From: WHSO01 sp050485485
GTDB lineage: Bacteria; Pseudomonadota; Alphaproteobacteria; SMXQ01
Length of the DNA stretch: 64,000 bases
NCBI GenBank assembly: GCA_050485485.1
Contig: JBJHBM010000006.1
Span: 25,649-89,648, forward strand
Direction of reading: 5' to 3'
Each line of letters starts with the position of its first letter. Position 1 is the stretch's first letter. The position numbers and the translations under genes were made by a program. Of the stretch, positions 56,305-64,000 are shown one piece after another. The notes under the pieces are model-generated. The model was not told the DNA's origin. It searched no databases and saw nothing but the letters and a program-made list of their open reading frames with translations.

Positions 56305-57642
56305 TTAGGGCAGAAGCGGCGACCACGCCGGGTCGGAGGCGTCGGTGGGGGTTACCACCTCGCGCTCGTTATAGCCGGTGATGTCGATCGAATAGAGTTT
56401 GGAAGAGCTTCCGCGCCCCTGGTCGTCGGCCGGGGTCTGGCGGAAGAACATCAGCACGCGCCCGTTGGGGGCCCAGGTCGGTCCCTCGACCAGGTAGCTC
56501 TCGGTGAGCAGGCGCTCGCCGGTGCCGTCGGTGCGCATCACCCCGATGAAGAACCGGCCCTGGCGCAGCTTGGTGAAGGCGATCAGGTCGCCGCGCGGAG
56601 ACCATACGGGGGTGCCGTAACGGCCCTTGCCGAAGCTGATGCGCCGCACGTTGGAGCCGTCGGCATTCATCACGTAGATTTGCTGGCTGCCGCCGCGGTC
56701 GGATTCGAAGGCGATCTGGGAGCCGTCGGGGGAATAGGACGGCGCGGTATCGATGGCCGGGTGGTTGGTGAGGCGGCGCACCCGGCGCGTGCGCAGGTCC
56801 ATCGTGTAGATGTCTGAGTTGCCGTCCTGGGCCAGCGACATGATGATCCGGTTACCGTCTGGCGAGAAGCGCGGCGCGAAGGTCATGCCCGGGAAATCGC
56901 CCACCACCTCCTGCTGGCCGGTCTCGATGTTGAGCAGGTAAACGCGCGGGGCGTTCTGGTAGTAGGAGAGATAGGTGATCTCCTGCGCCGTGGGCGAAAA
57001 CCGCGGCGTCAGCACGAGGTGCGAGCCGTCGGTGAGGAAGCGCACGTTGTGGCCGTCCTGGTCCATGATGGCGAGGCGCTTGATGCGGCGCTGCTGCGGC
57101 CCGGTCTCGGAGATGAACACGACGCGGGTGTCGAAGTAGCCGTCCTCGCCGGTGATGCGCTTGTAGATCGCGTCCGAGATGATATGCGCCACCCGCCGCC
57201 AGTTGTCGGGCAGCGTGAAATAGGCGAGCCCCAGCATCTGCTGCTCCGCGAACACGTCCCACAGGCGGAACTCGAGACGCAGCCGGCCGTCGGGCTGCAT
57301 GATCGCGGCGCCCGACACCAGCGCCTGGGCGTTGATCTGGCGCCAGTCGCCGAAGCGCGGCTGGACGCGCAGCGCCTCGGGGCGCTGGATGAAGGCCTTG
57401 GGATCGATCGGGCGGAACAGGCCGGAAGACTGCAGGTCGCGGGAGACTACCTCGGCCACGCGGGCGCCGACGTCGCCCTCCTTGTCGCTCGAGCCGAGGA
57501 ACTGGGTGATGGCGATCGGCATCGGCTCGACCTTGCCGCGCGTGATGTCGATGCGCAGCTCGGCCCGGGCGGGGACGGCGGCCAGGACGACGGCCGCCGC
57601 CGCGACGAGCGCGACGGCCCCAAGGGTGCGCCGGAAGCGCAT
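56305..57642 (-). CDS. tolB: Tol-Pal system beta-propeller protein TolB
   Basis: TolB is the periplasmic partner that binds Pal and TolA. From ATG 57642 it has a signal peptide ending AAVPARA and 445 residues in total. An N-terminal domain precedes a six-bladed propeller with repeated motifs such as TDGSHLVLTPRFSPTAQEI, FAPRFSPDGNRIIMSL and DTAPSYSPDGSQIAFESDR. An ATG at 57675 is also possible. It follows tolA and precedes pal. Confidence 0.96.
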   Translation of the reverse strand: MRFRRTLGAVALVAAAAVVLAAVPARAELRIDITRGKVEPMPIAITQFLGSSDKEGDVGARVAEVVSRDLQSSGLFRPIDPKAFIQRPEALRVQPRFGDWRQINAQALVSGAAIMQPDGRLRLEFRLWDVFAEQQMLGLAYFTLPDNWRRVAHIISDAIYKRITGEDGYFDTRVVFISETGPQQRRIKRLAIMDQDGHNVRFLTDGSHLVLTPRFSPTAQEITYLSYYQNAPRVYLLNIETGQQEVVGDFPGMTFAPRFSPDGNRIIMSLAQDGNSDIYTMDLRTRRVRRLTNHPAIDTAPSYSPDGSQIAFESDRGGSQQIYVMNADGSNVRRISFGKGRYGTPVWSPRGDLIAFTKLRQGRFFIGVMRTDGTGERLLTESYLVEGPTWAPNGRVLMFFRQTPADDQGRGSSSKLYSIDITGYNEREVVTPTDASDPAWSPLLP

Positions 57643-57709
57643 GGAAATCGCCTGAAGAGAGTCGCTTCGTCTCATGGTACCGCGCTCATAGCCTGTTGAT
57701 GGGGCGGAA

Positions 57710-58609
57710 TTATGACCCGGCTGCCGTCTTCGGGTTGAAGTCGAGCACCAGCTCGCGGAACTGGTCGTACTTCTTAGGCGGAATCGGCAACGGCTGGCAA
57801 CTCGGATTGAGGACGGCCCGCATGGCGCTTTCGGCCGCCGCGCGGAAGTGCCCATCGGCACCGAGGCGCGCCTGATCGCGGTCGAGCCGGGCCTCGCGCA
57901 CGCGGCCGTCGGGGTTGACCCATACCCGGATGGTGACGATCAGGTTCTCGGCGTCGCGCGCGCCCGCCGGAATGTTCCAGCACCGCTCGATGGCGTGGCG
58001 GATGGCGTCAATCTCGCTGGTGGTGACGGCGGCGTCGAGCGGCGCCTGGCGCCGCGGCTGTTCGGCGGTCTCGGTCGGTGGCGGCGGCAGCTTCTTCTCC
58101 GCCTCCTCCTTGGGCGGCGGCGCGGCGCGGCGCTCGGGATTGACGTCGCGCAGCACGGACGCGAGGAAATCCTCCTTGGGCTGCGGCGGGCGGCGCTGCG
58201 GGCGCGCCTCGGCCACCGCCTTGGGCGGCGCGGGCGGCGGCGGCTCGGCCTTCTTCTCGGGCGCCTTCTTGGCCTCGGGCGCGGGCGCGGGCTTCGGCAC
58301 CGGCACCTTCTCGGGCGCGGGGTCCGGGCGTTCCGCGACCTTGGGAGGCGCTGGCGGCGGCTCGGCCGCGCGCGGCGGCGCGGGCGGCGGAGGCGGCGGC
58401 GGTTCCGGCGGCGCCTTCTTGGGGGCCTCCTTGGCGACCGCCTTGGGCTGCTCCTGGGCGGTGGTCTTCTCGTCGATGTTGACCACCTCGATGATGACCG
58501 GAGATTCGGGGGCGATGCGCGAATCCCACAGGCGCGGCAGGCCGACCACCGCCAGCACCAGCACCAGGACGTGAAGCCCGGCGGACCAGATCAGACTCCT
58601 GCGCATCAC
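57710..58609 (-). CDS. tolA: TolA-like energy transducer
   Basis: TolA spans the periplasm and couples the TolQR motor to TolB-Pal. The 299-residue protein has an N-terminal transmembrane helix (SLIWSAGLHVLVLVLAVVGL) and a long Pro/Ala/Lys/Glu-rich stalk (roughly 45-200). A C-terminal TonB/TolA-like domain follows (IRHAIERCWNIPAGARDAEN and VWVNPDGRVREARL). The Pro-rich stalk resembles TonB, but the tolQR-tolB setting fits TolA. It lies 21 nt after tolR. Confidence 0.93.
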   Translation of the reverse strand: MMRRSLIWSAGLHVLVLVLAVVGLPRLWDSRIAPESPVIIEVVNIDEKTTAQEQPKAVAKEAPKKAPPEPPPPPPPAPPRAAEPPPAPPKVAERPDPAPEKVPVPKPAPAPEAKKAPEKKAEPPPPAPPKAVAEARPQRRPPQPKEDFLASVLRDVNPERRAAPPPKEEAEKKLPPPPTETAEQPRRQAPLDAAVTTSEIDAIRHAIERCWNIPAGARDAENLIVTIRVWVNPDGRVREARLDRDQARLGADGHFRAAAESAMRAVLNPSCQPLPIPPKKYDQFRELVLDFNPKTAAGS

Positions 58610-58630
58610 GCTCGGCCGCTCCCGTCCCGC

Positions 58631-59113
58631 TCAGCGGGACTGCTTGGGCTGCTTGGGCTGCGCCCGGGCGGGGCCGGACGGCAGCTCCGCGATCAGGGCG
58701 ACATGGGTGAACCCGGCGACGTTGATGGTGCCCATCACCTCGACGATGCGGCCGTAGACCACGGTGCGGTCGCCGCGCACGAAGATGCGGGTGTCGGGCT
58801 TGTTCTGGGTGATCGCCTTGAGGCGCGGCACCAGCGCCCCCATCTCGATCTCGGTCTCCTGCAGGAACAGCCTGCCGTCGCGGTCGATCGAGATCACCAG
58901 CGGCTCGTCCTGGCCGGTGATGACTCTGGCCTCGGTCCGGGGCAGGTCCACCTGCACGCCGACGGTCAGCAGCGGCGCCGTCACCATGAAGATGATCAGC
59001 AGCACCAGCATCACGTCCACGAAAGGGACGACGTTGATCTCGCTCATGGCGGCGCGGCGCCCGATGCGGGAGCCGCGGCGCGGCGCGTTGCGCGATATCA
59101 GCGTGCCGGCCAT
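58631..59113 (-). CDS. tolR: TolR (ExbD/TolR family) motor subunit
   Basis: TolR forms, with TolQ, the proton-driven motor that energises TolA. The 160-residue protein has one transmembrane helix (VVPFVDVMLVLLIIFMVTAP), with the proton-binding Asp in VDVMLVLLI, and a periplasmic domain. Its ATG is directly adjacent to the stop codon of tolQ, so translation is coupled. Confidence 0.96.
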   Translation of the reverse strand: MAGTLISRNAPRRGSRIGRRAAMSEINVVPFVDVMLVLLIIFMVTAPLLTVGVQVDLPRTEARVITGQDEPLVISIDRDGRLFLQETEIEMGALVPRLKAITQNKPDTRIFVRGDRTVVYGRIVEVMGTINVAGFTHVALIAELPSGPARAQPKQPKQSR

Positions 59114-59839
59114 CTATGCCCTCTCCTGCAACTGGCGCGAGAGGATCGCGGTGAAGTCGCTGATGAATCCGTCCATGCGCCCGGCGTAGCGGCCGATATC
59201 GTTGGAGAACTTGTTGTAGGCGATCACCGCCGGGATCGCCGCGGCGAGGCCGAGGGCGGTGGCGAACAGCGCCTCCGCGATGCCGGGCGCCACCACCGCG
59301 AGCGAAGTGTTCTTGCTGACCGCGATCGCCTGGAACGAGTTCATGATACCCCACACCGTCCCGAACAGGCCGAGGAACGGCGCGGTCGAACCGACCGAGG
59401 CGAGGAAGATCATGTAGCGCTCGAGCCGCTCGACCTCGCGCGACATGGTGGTGGCCATCACCCGCTCGATGCGGTTCTGGAGCGCCTCGCGCGAGGTGTC
59501 GGAGGTGAGCTGCCCCTTCTCCACCGAGCGCCGCCACTCGCGCATGGCGGAGGCGAACAGGCTCTCCATCGGGTCCGACGGACGCCCGCCGATGCGCTCA
59601 TAGAGCTGCTCCAGCGAGCCGCCGGCCCAGAATGCGTCCTCGAACGCCTCGGCGTCGGCCTCGATGCGGCGCAGGCGGCGCAGCTTCTCGAAGATGATCG
59701 CCCACGACCAGAACGACGCCAGGATAAGCGTCAGCATGACCGCCTTGACGACGATGTCGGCGCGCAGGAACAGATGCCACATGGACAGGTCCGCGGCCTG
59801 CCCGCCGAGTGTAACCGCTTCGATCGCCGATGGCTCCAT
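59114..59839 (-). CDS. tolQ: TolQ (MotA/TolQ/ExbB family) motor subunit
   Basis: TolQ forms the ion channel of the Tol motor with TolR. The 241-residue protein has three transmembrane helices: one near the N terminus (ADIVVKAVMLTLILASFWSW) and two near VGSTAPFLGLFGTVWGIMNS and EALFATALGLAAAIPAVIAY. GSTAPFLGLFGTVWGI is the family signature. It follows the ybgC stop by 57 nt. Confidence 0.96.
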   Translation of the reverse strand: MEPSAIEAVTLGGQAADLSMWHLFLRADIVVKAVMLTLILASFWSWAIIFEKLRRLRRIEADAEAFEDAFWAGGSLEQLYERIGGRPSDPMESLFASAMREWRRSVEKGQLTSDTSREALQNRIERVMATTMSREVERLERYMIFLASVGSTAPFLGLFGTVWGIMNSFQAIAVSKNTSLAVVAPGIAEALFATALGLAAAIPAVIAYNKFSNDIGRYAGRMDGFISDFTAILSRQLQERA

Positions 59840-59896
59840 GATGTCCTTTCTCCGAGTTTTCGCGATTGGCCTGCGGCCCGCGGCCGCGGGCCCGTG

Positions 59897-60349
59897 TCAC
59901 GTCGCCGCCCGTGCCTTGGCCATCGCCGCGAAAGCGCGCGCGAGCGCGGGCGGGAACCGCGTCGCCCGCCCGCGGCCGTTGACGCAGGCGATGGTCACGT
60001 CGAGCCGCGCCAGGAGCGCCGCATCACGGCGGACCTCCTGGACCAAGGTGGCGCTCGCGCCGCGCGCTTCGGCGACCGAGGTCACGACTTCGAGCGTGTC
60101 GTCGAGCCGGGCCGGCGCGACGTACTCCGCGCTCACCCGCCGCACCGCGAACAGGACGCCCGTCTCTTCGGCGAGCGCGCGCTGCTCGATGCCGAGCGCG
60201 CGCAGGAGCTCGGTGCGTGCGCGCTCCGCGTAGCGCAGGTAGTTGGCATAATAGACGATGCCGCCCGCGTCGGTGTCCTCCCAATAGACCCGCACGGGCA
60301 GCACGTGGGTACGGGCATGAGCCGGAGCAGGCGCGCGCATGGCGCTCAT
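59897..60349 (-). CDS. ybgC: Acyl-CoA thioester hydrolase YbgC
   Basis: YbgC is a hotdog-fold thioesterase usually linked to the Tol-Pal cluster. The 150-residue protein carries YWEDTDAGGIVYYANYLRY with the catalytic Asp in DTDAGG. It hydrolyses short or medium acyl-CoA (or acyl-ACP) in the cytoplasm. The ATG at 60349 overlaps the ruvB stop by an ATGA. It starts the ybgC-tolQRAB run. Confidence 0.94.
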   Translation of the reverse strand: MSAMRAPAPAHARTHVLPVRVYWEDTDAGGIVYYANYLRYAERARTELLRALGIEQRALAEETGVLFAVRRVSAEYVAPARLDDTLEVVTSVAEARGASATLVQEVRRDAALLARLDVTIACVNGRGRATRFPPALARAFAAMAKARAAT

Positions 60350-61410
60350 GGCTCGCCCTCGCCCTGGGTGCCGTCGAGCAGGCGCAGCTGGCGCGCGGCG
60401 GCCGGCGGGCGCAGCCCGAGGTGGCGCCAGCCCGCGTCGGTCAGCACGCGCCCGCGCGGCGTGCGCTGCAGCAGGCCCTGCTGCAGCAGGTAGGGCTCGA
60501 TCACCTCCTCGAGCGCGTCGCGCTGCTCCGACAGCGCCGCCGCCAGGGTCTCGACGCCGACCGGGCCGCCGCCGTAGTGCTCCGCCATCGCCGCGAGGTA
60601 GCGCCGGTCGAGCAGGTCGAGGCCGCGCTGGTCCACCTCGAGGCGCCCGAGCGCGCGGTCGGCCGCAGTTGCGTCCACCCGCGCCACGCCCTCGACCGCG
60701 GCGAAGTCGCGCACCCGGCGCAGGAGCCGGCCGGCGACGCGCGGCGTGCCGCGCGCGCGCCGCGCGATCTCATGGGCGCCGTCGTCGGTGAGCGCCATGC
60801 CGAGGATACCCGCGCCACGCCGCACGATCTTCTCCAGCTCGGCCACCTCGTAGAAGTCGAGCCGCAGCGGAATGCCGAACCGGTCGCGCAGCGGCGTGGT
60901 GACGAGCCCGGTGCGGGTGGTGGCGGCGACCAGGGTGAACGGCTGCAGCTCGATCCGCACGCTGCGCGCGGCCGGCCCCTCGCCGATGATGAGGTCGAGC
61001 TCGAAGTCCTCCATGGCCGGATAGAGGATCTCCTCGATGGCCGGCTGCAGGCGGTGGATCTCGTCGATGAACAGCACGTCGCGCGGCTGCAGGTTGGTGA
61101 GCAGCGCGGCAAGGTCGCCCGCGCGCGCGACCACCGGCCCCGAGGTTGCATGGAAGCCGACGCCGAGCTCGCGCGCGACGATACGCGCGAGCGTGGTCTT
61201 GCCGAGGCCGGGCGGCCCCGACAGGAGGACGTGGTCCATCGCCTCGCCGCGCCCGCGCGCGGCCTCGACGAACACCTTGAGGTTGGCGCAAGCGCGCGCC
61301 TGGCCGGTGAAGTCGGCGAGCCGCTCGGGGCGCAGCACGTCGTCGCCACCCTCGCCCGCGTCGCGGCCGTCCACCAGCCGTCCTTCCTCCATACCGTCGC
61401 GTTCCGTCAT
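60346..61410 (-). CDS. ruvB: Holliday junction DNA helicase RuvB
   Basis: RuvB is the hexameric AAA+ motor that drives branch migration with RuvA. The 354-residue protein has Walker A GPPGLGKTTLARIVARELG, Walker B DVLFIDEIHRL and a sensor segment ATTRTGLVTTPLRDRFG. The C-terminal winged helix includes LEVDQRGLDLLDRRYL. It overlaps ybgC by 4 nt and follows ruvA by 45 nt. Confidence 0.98.
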   Translation of the reverse strand: MTERDGMEEGRLVDGRDAGEGGDDVLRPERLADFTGQARACANLKVFVEAARGRGEAMDHVLLSGPPGLGKTTLARIVARELGVGFHATSGPVVARAGDLAALLTNLQPRDVLFIDEIHRLQPAIEEILYPAMEDFELDLIIGEGPAARSVRIELQPFTLVAATTRTGLVTTPLRDRFGIPLRLDFYEVAELEKIVRRGAGILGMALTDDGAHEIARRARGTPRVAGRLLRRVRDFAAVEGVARVDATAADRALGRLEVDQRGLDLLDRRYLAAMAEHYGGGPVGVETLAAALSEQRDALEEVIEPYLLQQGLLQRTPRGRVLTDAGWRHLGLRPPAAARQLRLLDGTQGEGEP

Positions 61411-61455
61411 CGTCTTCCTTGCCGGGCGGGCGTCCCCCGCCCGCCGTCATGTTCC

Positions 61456-62112
61456 TCAGGCCGCCGCGCCGAGCCGCGCGAGCCCGACCCGGATCAACGC
61501 CTCGAGCCGGGCCTCCGCTCCCATCTCGCGCACCGCCTCGATCACGGCGCCGTAGGATTCGGTACGTCCGTAGCCCAGATTGACCAGCGCCGAGACCGCG
61601 TCCGCGACCAGCTGCCGGGACGCGTCCTCGGCGTCCGGGGCGGCGCCCGGTACGGCCTTGCCCTTTTTCTTGCCGGCGGCCGCGGCGCGCGCGGCCTCGC
61701 CCAGCTCCAGCGCGCCCGCCTTGTCGCGCAACTCGCCCGCGACCCGGGCCGCGAGCTTGGGCCCGACACCGTTGGCGCGTCCGATCGCGGCGGTGTCCCC
61801 GGCGGCGATGGCGCGCGCGAGATCGGTGGGACCGAGCGCCGACAGGATCGCGAGCGCGACGCGCGCGCCCACGCCCTGCACGGTGGTCAGCAGCCGGAAC
61901 CAGGCGCGCTCCGCCTCGGTGGCGAAGCCGTAAAGGTGGATATGGTCCTCGCGCACGTGCGTCTCGATCCTGAGGCTCGTCGCCTCGCCCGGACGCGGCA
62001 GCGCGGCGAGCGTGCGCGACGAGCAATAGACCAGGTAGCCGACGCCGTGAACGTCCACCACCGCCCAGTCCTCGCCGACGTGGTCCACCAGTCCCTTGAG
62101 CGCCGCGATCAT
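61456..62112 (-). CDS. ruvA: Holliday junction DNA-binding protein RuvA
   Basis: RuvA binds four-way junctions and recruits RuvB. The 218-residue protein has the N-terminal OB fold (MIAALKGLVDHVGEDWAVVD), the helix-hairpin-helix region around VQGVGARVALAILSALGP and RANGVGPKLAARVAGEL, and a flexible linker before the C-terminal RuvB-binding helices. The start at 62112 overlaps the ruvC stop by ATGA. The open frame beyond it belongs to ruvC in another phase. Confidence 0.97.
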   Translation of the reverse strand: MIAALKGLVDHVGEDWAVVDVHGVGYLVYCSSRTLAALPRPGEATSLRIETHVREDHIHLYGFATEAERAWFRLLTTVQGVGARVALAILSALGPTDLARAIAAGDTAAIGRANGVGPKLAARVAGELRDKAGALELGEAARAAAAGKKKGKAVPGAAPDAEDASRQLVADAVSALVNLGYGRTESYGAVIEAVREMGAEARLEALIRVGLARLGAAA

Positions 62113-62678
62113 CGCACGCCTCCCGCCGTCGCGCCACGCAGTGCGCGCCCCGAAGTGGCGCCGCGCGGCGCGCCTCCCGCCGCCGGCATCGCCGCGCCGA
62201 GGCGCGCCCGGGTCGCGCTGAGATGCGCGTGGCAGATCGCGACCGCGAGCGCGTCGGCGGCGTCCTCGCTCTCGATGCACGCGCCCGGCAACAGCGTGCG
62301 GACCATCATGCCCACCTGCGCCTTGGCGGCATGGCCCGCGCCCACCACCGACTTCTTGACGAGGTTGGCGGCATATTCCGCGACCGGCAGGCCGACGCGC
62401 GCCGGTGCCAGCAGCACGACGCCGCGCGCGAGGCCGAGCTTGAGCGTGCTGCGCGCGTTGCGGTTGACGAAGGTCTCCTCGATCGCCGCCGACACCGGCC
62501 CGTGGGCGACGATTACCTCCGCGATTCCGTCGTAGAGCGCCGCGAGCCGGACGCCGGTGTCGTCGCCGGGCGCGGTGCGGACGACCCCGTTGGCGACGTG
62601 GCGCAGGCGCCCGTCGGCCGCCTCGATCACCCCCCAGCCGGTGACGCGCAGGCCGGGATCGAGGCCGAGCAGCCTCAT
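62109..62678 (-). CDS. ruvC: Holliday junction resolvase RuvC
   Basis: RuvC is the endonuclease that cuts Holliday junctions. The 189-residue protein starts MRLLGLDPGLRVTGWGV, whose Asp is the first catalytic residue. Glu in AIEETFVNRNARSTL, and the aspartates in EDAADALAVAICHAH complete the site. AAKAQVGMMVRTLLPG is the DNA-binding segment. It has a slightly long basic tail. The ruvC-ruvA-ruvB order is standard. Confidence 0.97.
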   Translation of the reverse strand: MRLLGLDPGLRVTGWGVIEAADGRLRHVANGVVRTAPGDDTGVRLAALYDGIAEVIVAHGPVSAAIEETFVNRNARSTLKLGLARGVVLLAPARVGLPVAEYAANLVKKSVVGAGHAAKAQVGMMVRTLLPGACIESEDAADALAVAICHAHLSATRARLGAAMPAAGGAPRGATSGRALRGATAGGVR

Positions 62679-62729
62679 GGCGCCGCGCGCCGCACGCCGG
62701 GGCGCCCGAGCGAAGGTCGGGACGAAGGA

Positions 62730-63476
62730 TCAGGCACTCAGCCTCTCCATGATCTCGTCGGTGATCTCGAGGTTGGTCGAGACCGAACGCACGTCGTCGT
62801 TGTCCTCCAGCGCCTCGATCAGCGCCATCAGCGCACGCGCCTTCTCCTCGTCCACGGCGACCGTGACGCTCGGGCGCCACGCGAGCGCCGCGCTTTCGGG
62901 GTCGCCGAAGCGCGCCTTGAGGGCGTCGGCGACCTGGGCGAAATCCTCCGGCACCGTGATGACCTCGTGGCCGTTCGCGCCCGACAGCACGTCCTCGGCT
63001 CCCGCTTCGAGCGCCGCCTCGAACATGGCGTCGGCGCCGGCGACGGCGGCCGGATAGACGACCTGGCCGACGCGCTTGAACTGGAACGCGACCGAGCCCG
63101 ATTCGCCGAGGTTGCCGCCGTTCTTGGAGAAGATCGAGCGCACCTCGGCGGCGGTGCGGTTGCGGTTGTCGGTGAGCGCGTCCACGATCACCGCGACGCC
63201 GCCCGGCCCGTAACCCTCGTAGGAGATGTCCTGGTAGTCGGCCCCGCCGTCGCCGCCCGCGCCGCGCTTGATCGCGCGCTCGATGCTGTCCTTCGGCATG
63301 TTGTTGGTCTTGGCGGCGGCGATGGCGGCGCGCAGCGCGGGATTGAACTCGGGATCGGTGCCCGACTTCGCCGCGACCTGGAGCTCGCGCCCGATCTTGG
63401 TGAAGATCTTGGCGCGCTTCGCGTCCTGCGCGCCCTTGCGGTACATGATGTTCTTGAATTGCGAATGGCCGGCCAT
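62730..63476 (-). CDS. yebC: YebC/PmpR-family regulator or translation factor
   Basis: The 248-residue protein matches the YebC/TACO1 family over its length: MAGHSQFKNIMYRKGAQDAK at the start, NNMPKDSIERAIKRGAG, YEGYGPGGVAVIVDALTDNRNR, and FSKNGGNLGESGSV. These proteins bind DNA in some species and help ribosomes pass proline stretches in others. It leads the ruvCAB cluster, 51 nt before ruvC. A 15-bp palindrome lies upstream. Confidence 0.97.
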   Translation of the reverse strand: MAGHSQFKNIMYRKGAQDAKRAKIFTKIGRELQVAAKSGTDPEFNPALRAAIAAAKTNNMPKDSIERAIKRGAGGDGGADYQDISYEGYGPGGVAVIVDALTDNRNRTAAEVRSIFSKNGGNLGESGSVAFQFKRVGQVVYPAAVAGADAMFEAALEAGAEDVLSGANGHEVITVPEDFAQVADALKARFGDPESAALAWRPSVTVAVDEEKARALMALIEALEDNDDVRSVSTNLEITDEIMERLSA

Positions 63477-63518
63477 GACGAGAGGAATCTAGGTTCTGCG
63501 TTGATGGTTCGTTCTTTT

Positions 63519-63533
63519 ACCACATATTGTGGT
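63519..63533. promoter_or_regulatory. Palindrome ACCACA-TAT-TGTGGT upstream of yebC
   Basis: The 6-bp arms are perfect with a 3-nt centre, and near-symmetry continues outward. It lies 43 bp upstream of the yebC ATG in an AT-rich gap. It is a candidate operator, but no regulator is known to me for this site. Confidence 0.4.
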
Positions 63534-63610
63534 GAATAACAGCAGAAGAGCCTTGGCTATCAAGCCAATATGGCCGCATTTAGGCGGCTCCGCGACCTCT
63601 TCGGGGCCCT

Positions 63611-64000
63611 TCAGGGCTCGGCCGGGGCAAGCCTTCCGCCGAGGCGCACCGGCACCACCCGCAGGGCGCGGCCGGTCGCGTCGTCGGTCTCGCAATAAAC
63701 CGCGCACAGGGTGCCCTCGCCGGACGACGGCTCCAGCCGCGCGAGGCGCATCTTGGTGACGAAGCGCGCGATCGCCTCCTCCTTCTCCATGCCGATCACC
63801 GAATCGTAGTCGCCGCACATGCCGGCATCGGTCTGGTAGGCGGTGCCGCCGGGCAGCACCTGGGCATCGGCCGTCGGAATATGGGAATGGCTCCCCACCA
63901 CCAGCGAGGCGCGCCCGTCGAGCATGTGGGCCATCGCCATCTTCTCGCTCGACGCCTCGCCGTGGACGTCCACCACCACCGCGTCCACGGTACGGCCGAG
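63611..64000 (-). CDS. TIGR00282/YmdB-type metallophosphoesterase, C-terminal part
   Basis: The frame runs off the window; about 130 C-terminal residues are visible of about 270. HSHIPTADAQVLPGGTAYQT and AGMCGDYDSVIGM are characteristic of the TIGR00282 family (YmdB in Bacillus), whose members cleave cyclic nucleotides or other phosphodiesters with two metal ions. VVVDVHGEASSEKMAMAHML contains metal-site residues. It is upstream of yebC on the same strand, with a 130-bp gap. Confidence 0.93.
   Translation of the reverse strand, partial: LGRTVDAVVVDVHGEASSEKMAMAHMLDGRASLVVGSHSHIPTADAQVLPGGTAYQTDAGMCGDYDSVIGMEKEEAIARFVTKMRLARLEPSSGEGTLCAVYCETDDATGRALRVVPVRLGGRLAPAEP

Noticed and set aside
56286..56308. 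Two tandem copies of TACGGATTTAG at the end of tolB
   Set aside because: Only two copies overlapping the stop codon, with no symmetry or nearby element; likely chance or minor slippage.
57848..60493. An 881-codon open frame on the plus strand
   Set aside because: It covers tolA, tolR, tolQ and ybgC in antisense; the repeated Arg/Gly/Leu sequence mirrors the proline-rich TolA stalk.
60217..62535. A 772-codon open frame on the plus strand
   Set aside because: It is antisense to ruvB, ruvA and ruvC, which are intact and carry catalytic motifs.

Overview
The window is GC-rich chromosomal DNA (about two thirds G+C by eye) from an alphaproteobacterium, most likely of the Rhodospirillales or a nearby order. 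The evidence is a gene order typical of that class (yebC-ruvCAB-ybgC-tolQRAB-pal-cpoB-tilS-ftsH-folP-glmM; rluD-rpoH; serC-serA; hisZ-purA), a homospermidine synthase paired with an ornithine decarboxylase behind a speF-like leader, a serC-type leader, and a tRNA-Glu gene with an encoded CCA end. I see no prophage, insertion sequence, integron or CRISPR array.

Bases 1-35000 are an accessory, mostly catabolic half. It holds a class II aldolase (cut by the window edge), an acyl-CoA dehydrogenase/CoA-transferase pair, a TauE/SafE exporter and a cupin protein facing a tandem pair of TctC/Bug-type solute receptors with an unusual C-terminal extension. Next come a CueR-like regulator with its own operator and a cytochrome c, an ornithine cyclodeaminase homologue, MsrA, a decarboxylase/lactonase-like pair of the phthalate/protocatechuate type, and a soluble four-PAS histidine kinase. 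Further on are an HtrA homologue that has lost its catalytic triad, two more metal-dependent hydrolase or cupin genes, and an iron-box region between a hemP-like gene broken by an amber codon and an MFS exporter. The polyamine operon (ODC-GNAT-homospermidine synthase), yajQ, greB, an outer-membrane barrel, an FAH-family hydrolase, an exported methyltransferase, tRNA-Glu and a third TctC receptor complete this half.

Bases 34600-64000 are mainly housekeeping: a JAMM peptidase, rluD, rpoH, a membrane-anchored pseudokinase with a small membrane partner, purA, hisZ, serA, serC, an SLC13 carrier, thiD, glmM, folP, ftsH, tilS, the complete Tol-Pal system, ruvBAC, yebC and the end of a TIGR00282-type phosphoesterase. 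Nearly all of it is on the minus strand in closely packed operons with many 1-4 nt overlaps.

The most unusual items are the degenerate enzymes kept as intact genes (HtrA-like, kinase-like), the extended TctC receptors, the CueR box placed to drive a cytochrome c gene, the methyltransferase with a signal peptide, and the amber-interrupted hemP next to a 19-bp iron-box-like palindrome. Very long antisense reading frames of 700-940 codons occur over the housekeeping genes; they are GC-skew artefacts and are not annotated. Functions are inferred from recognised motifs, since no database search could be run.
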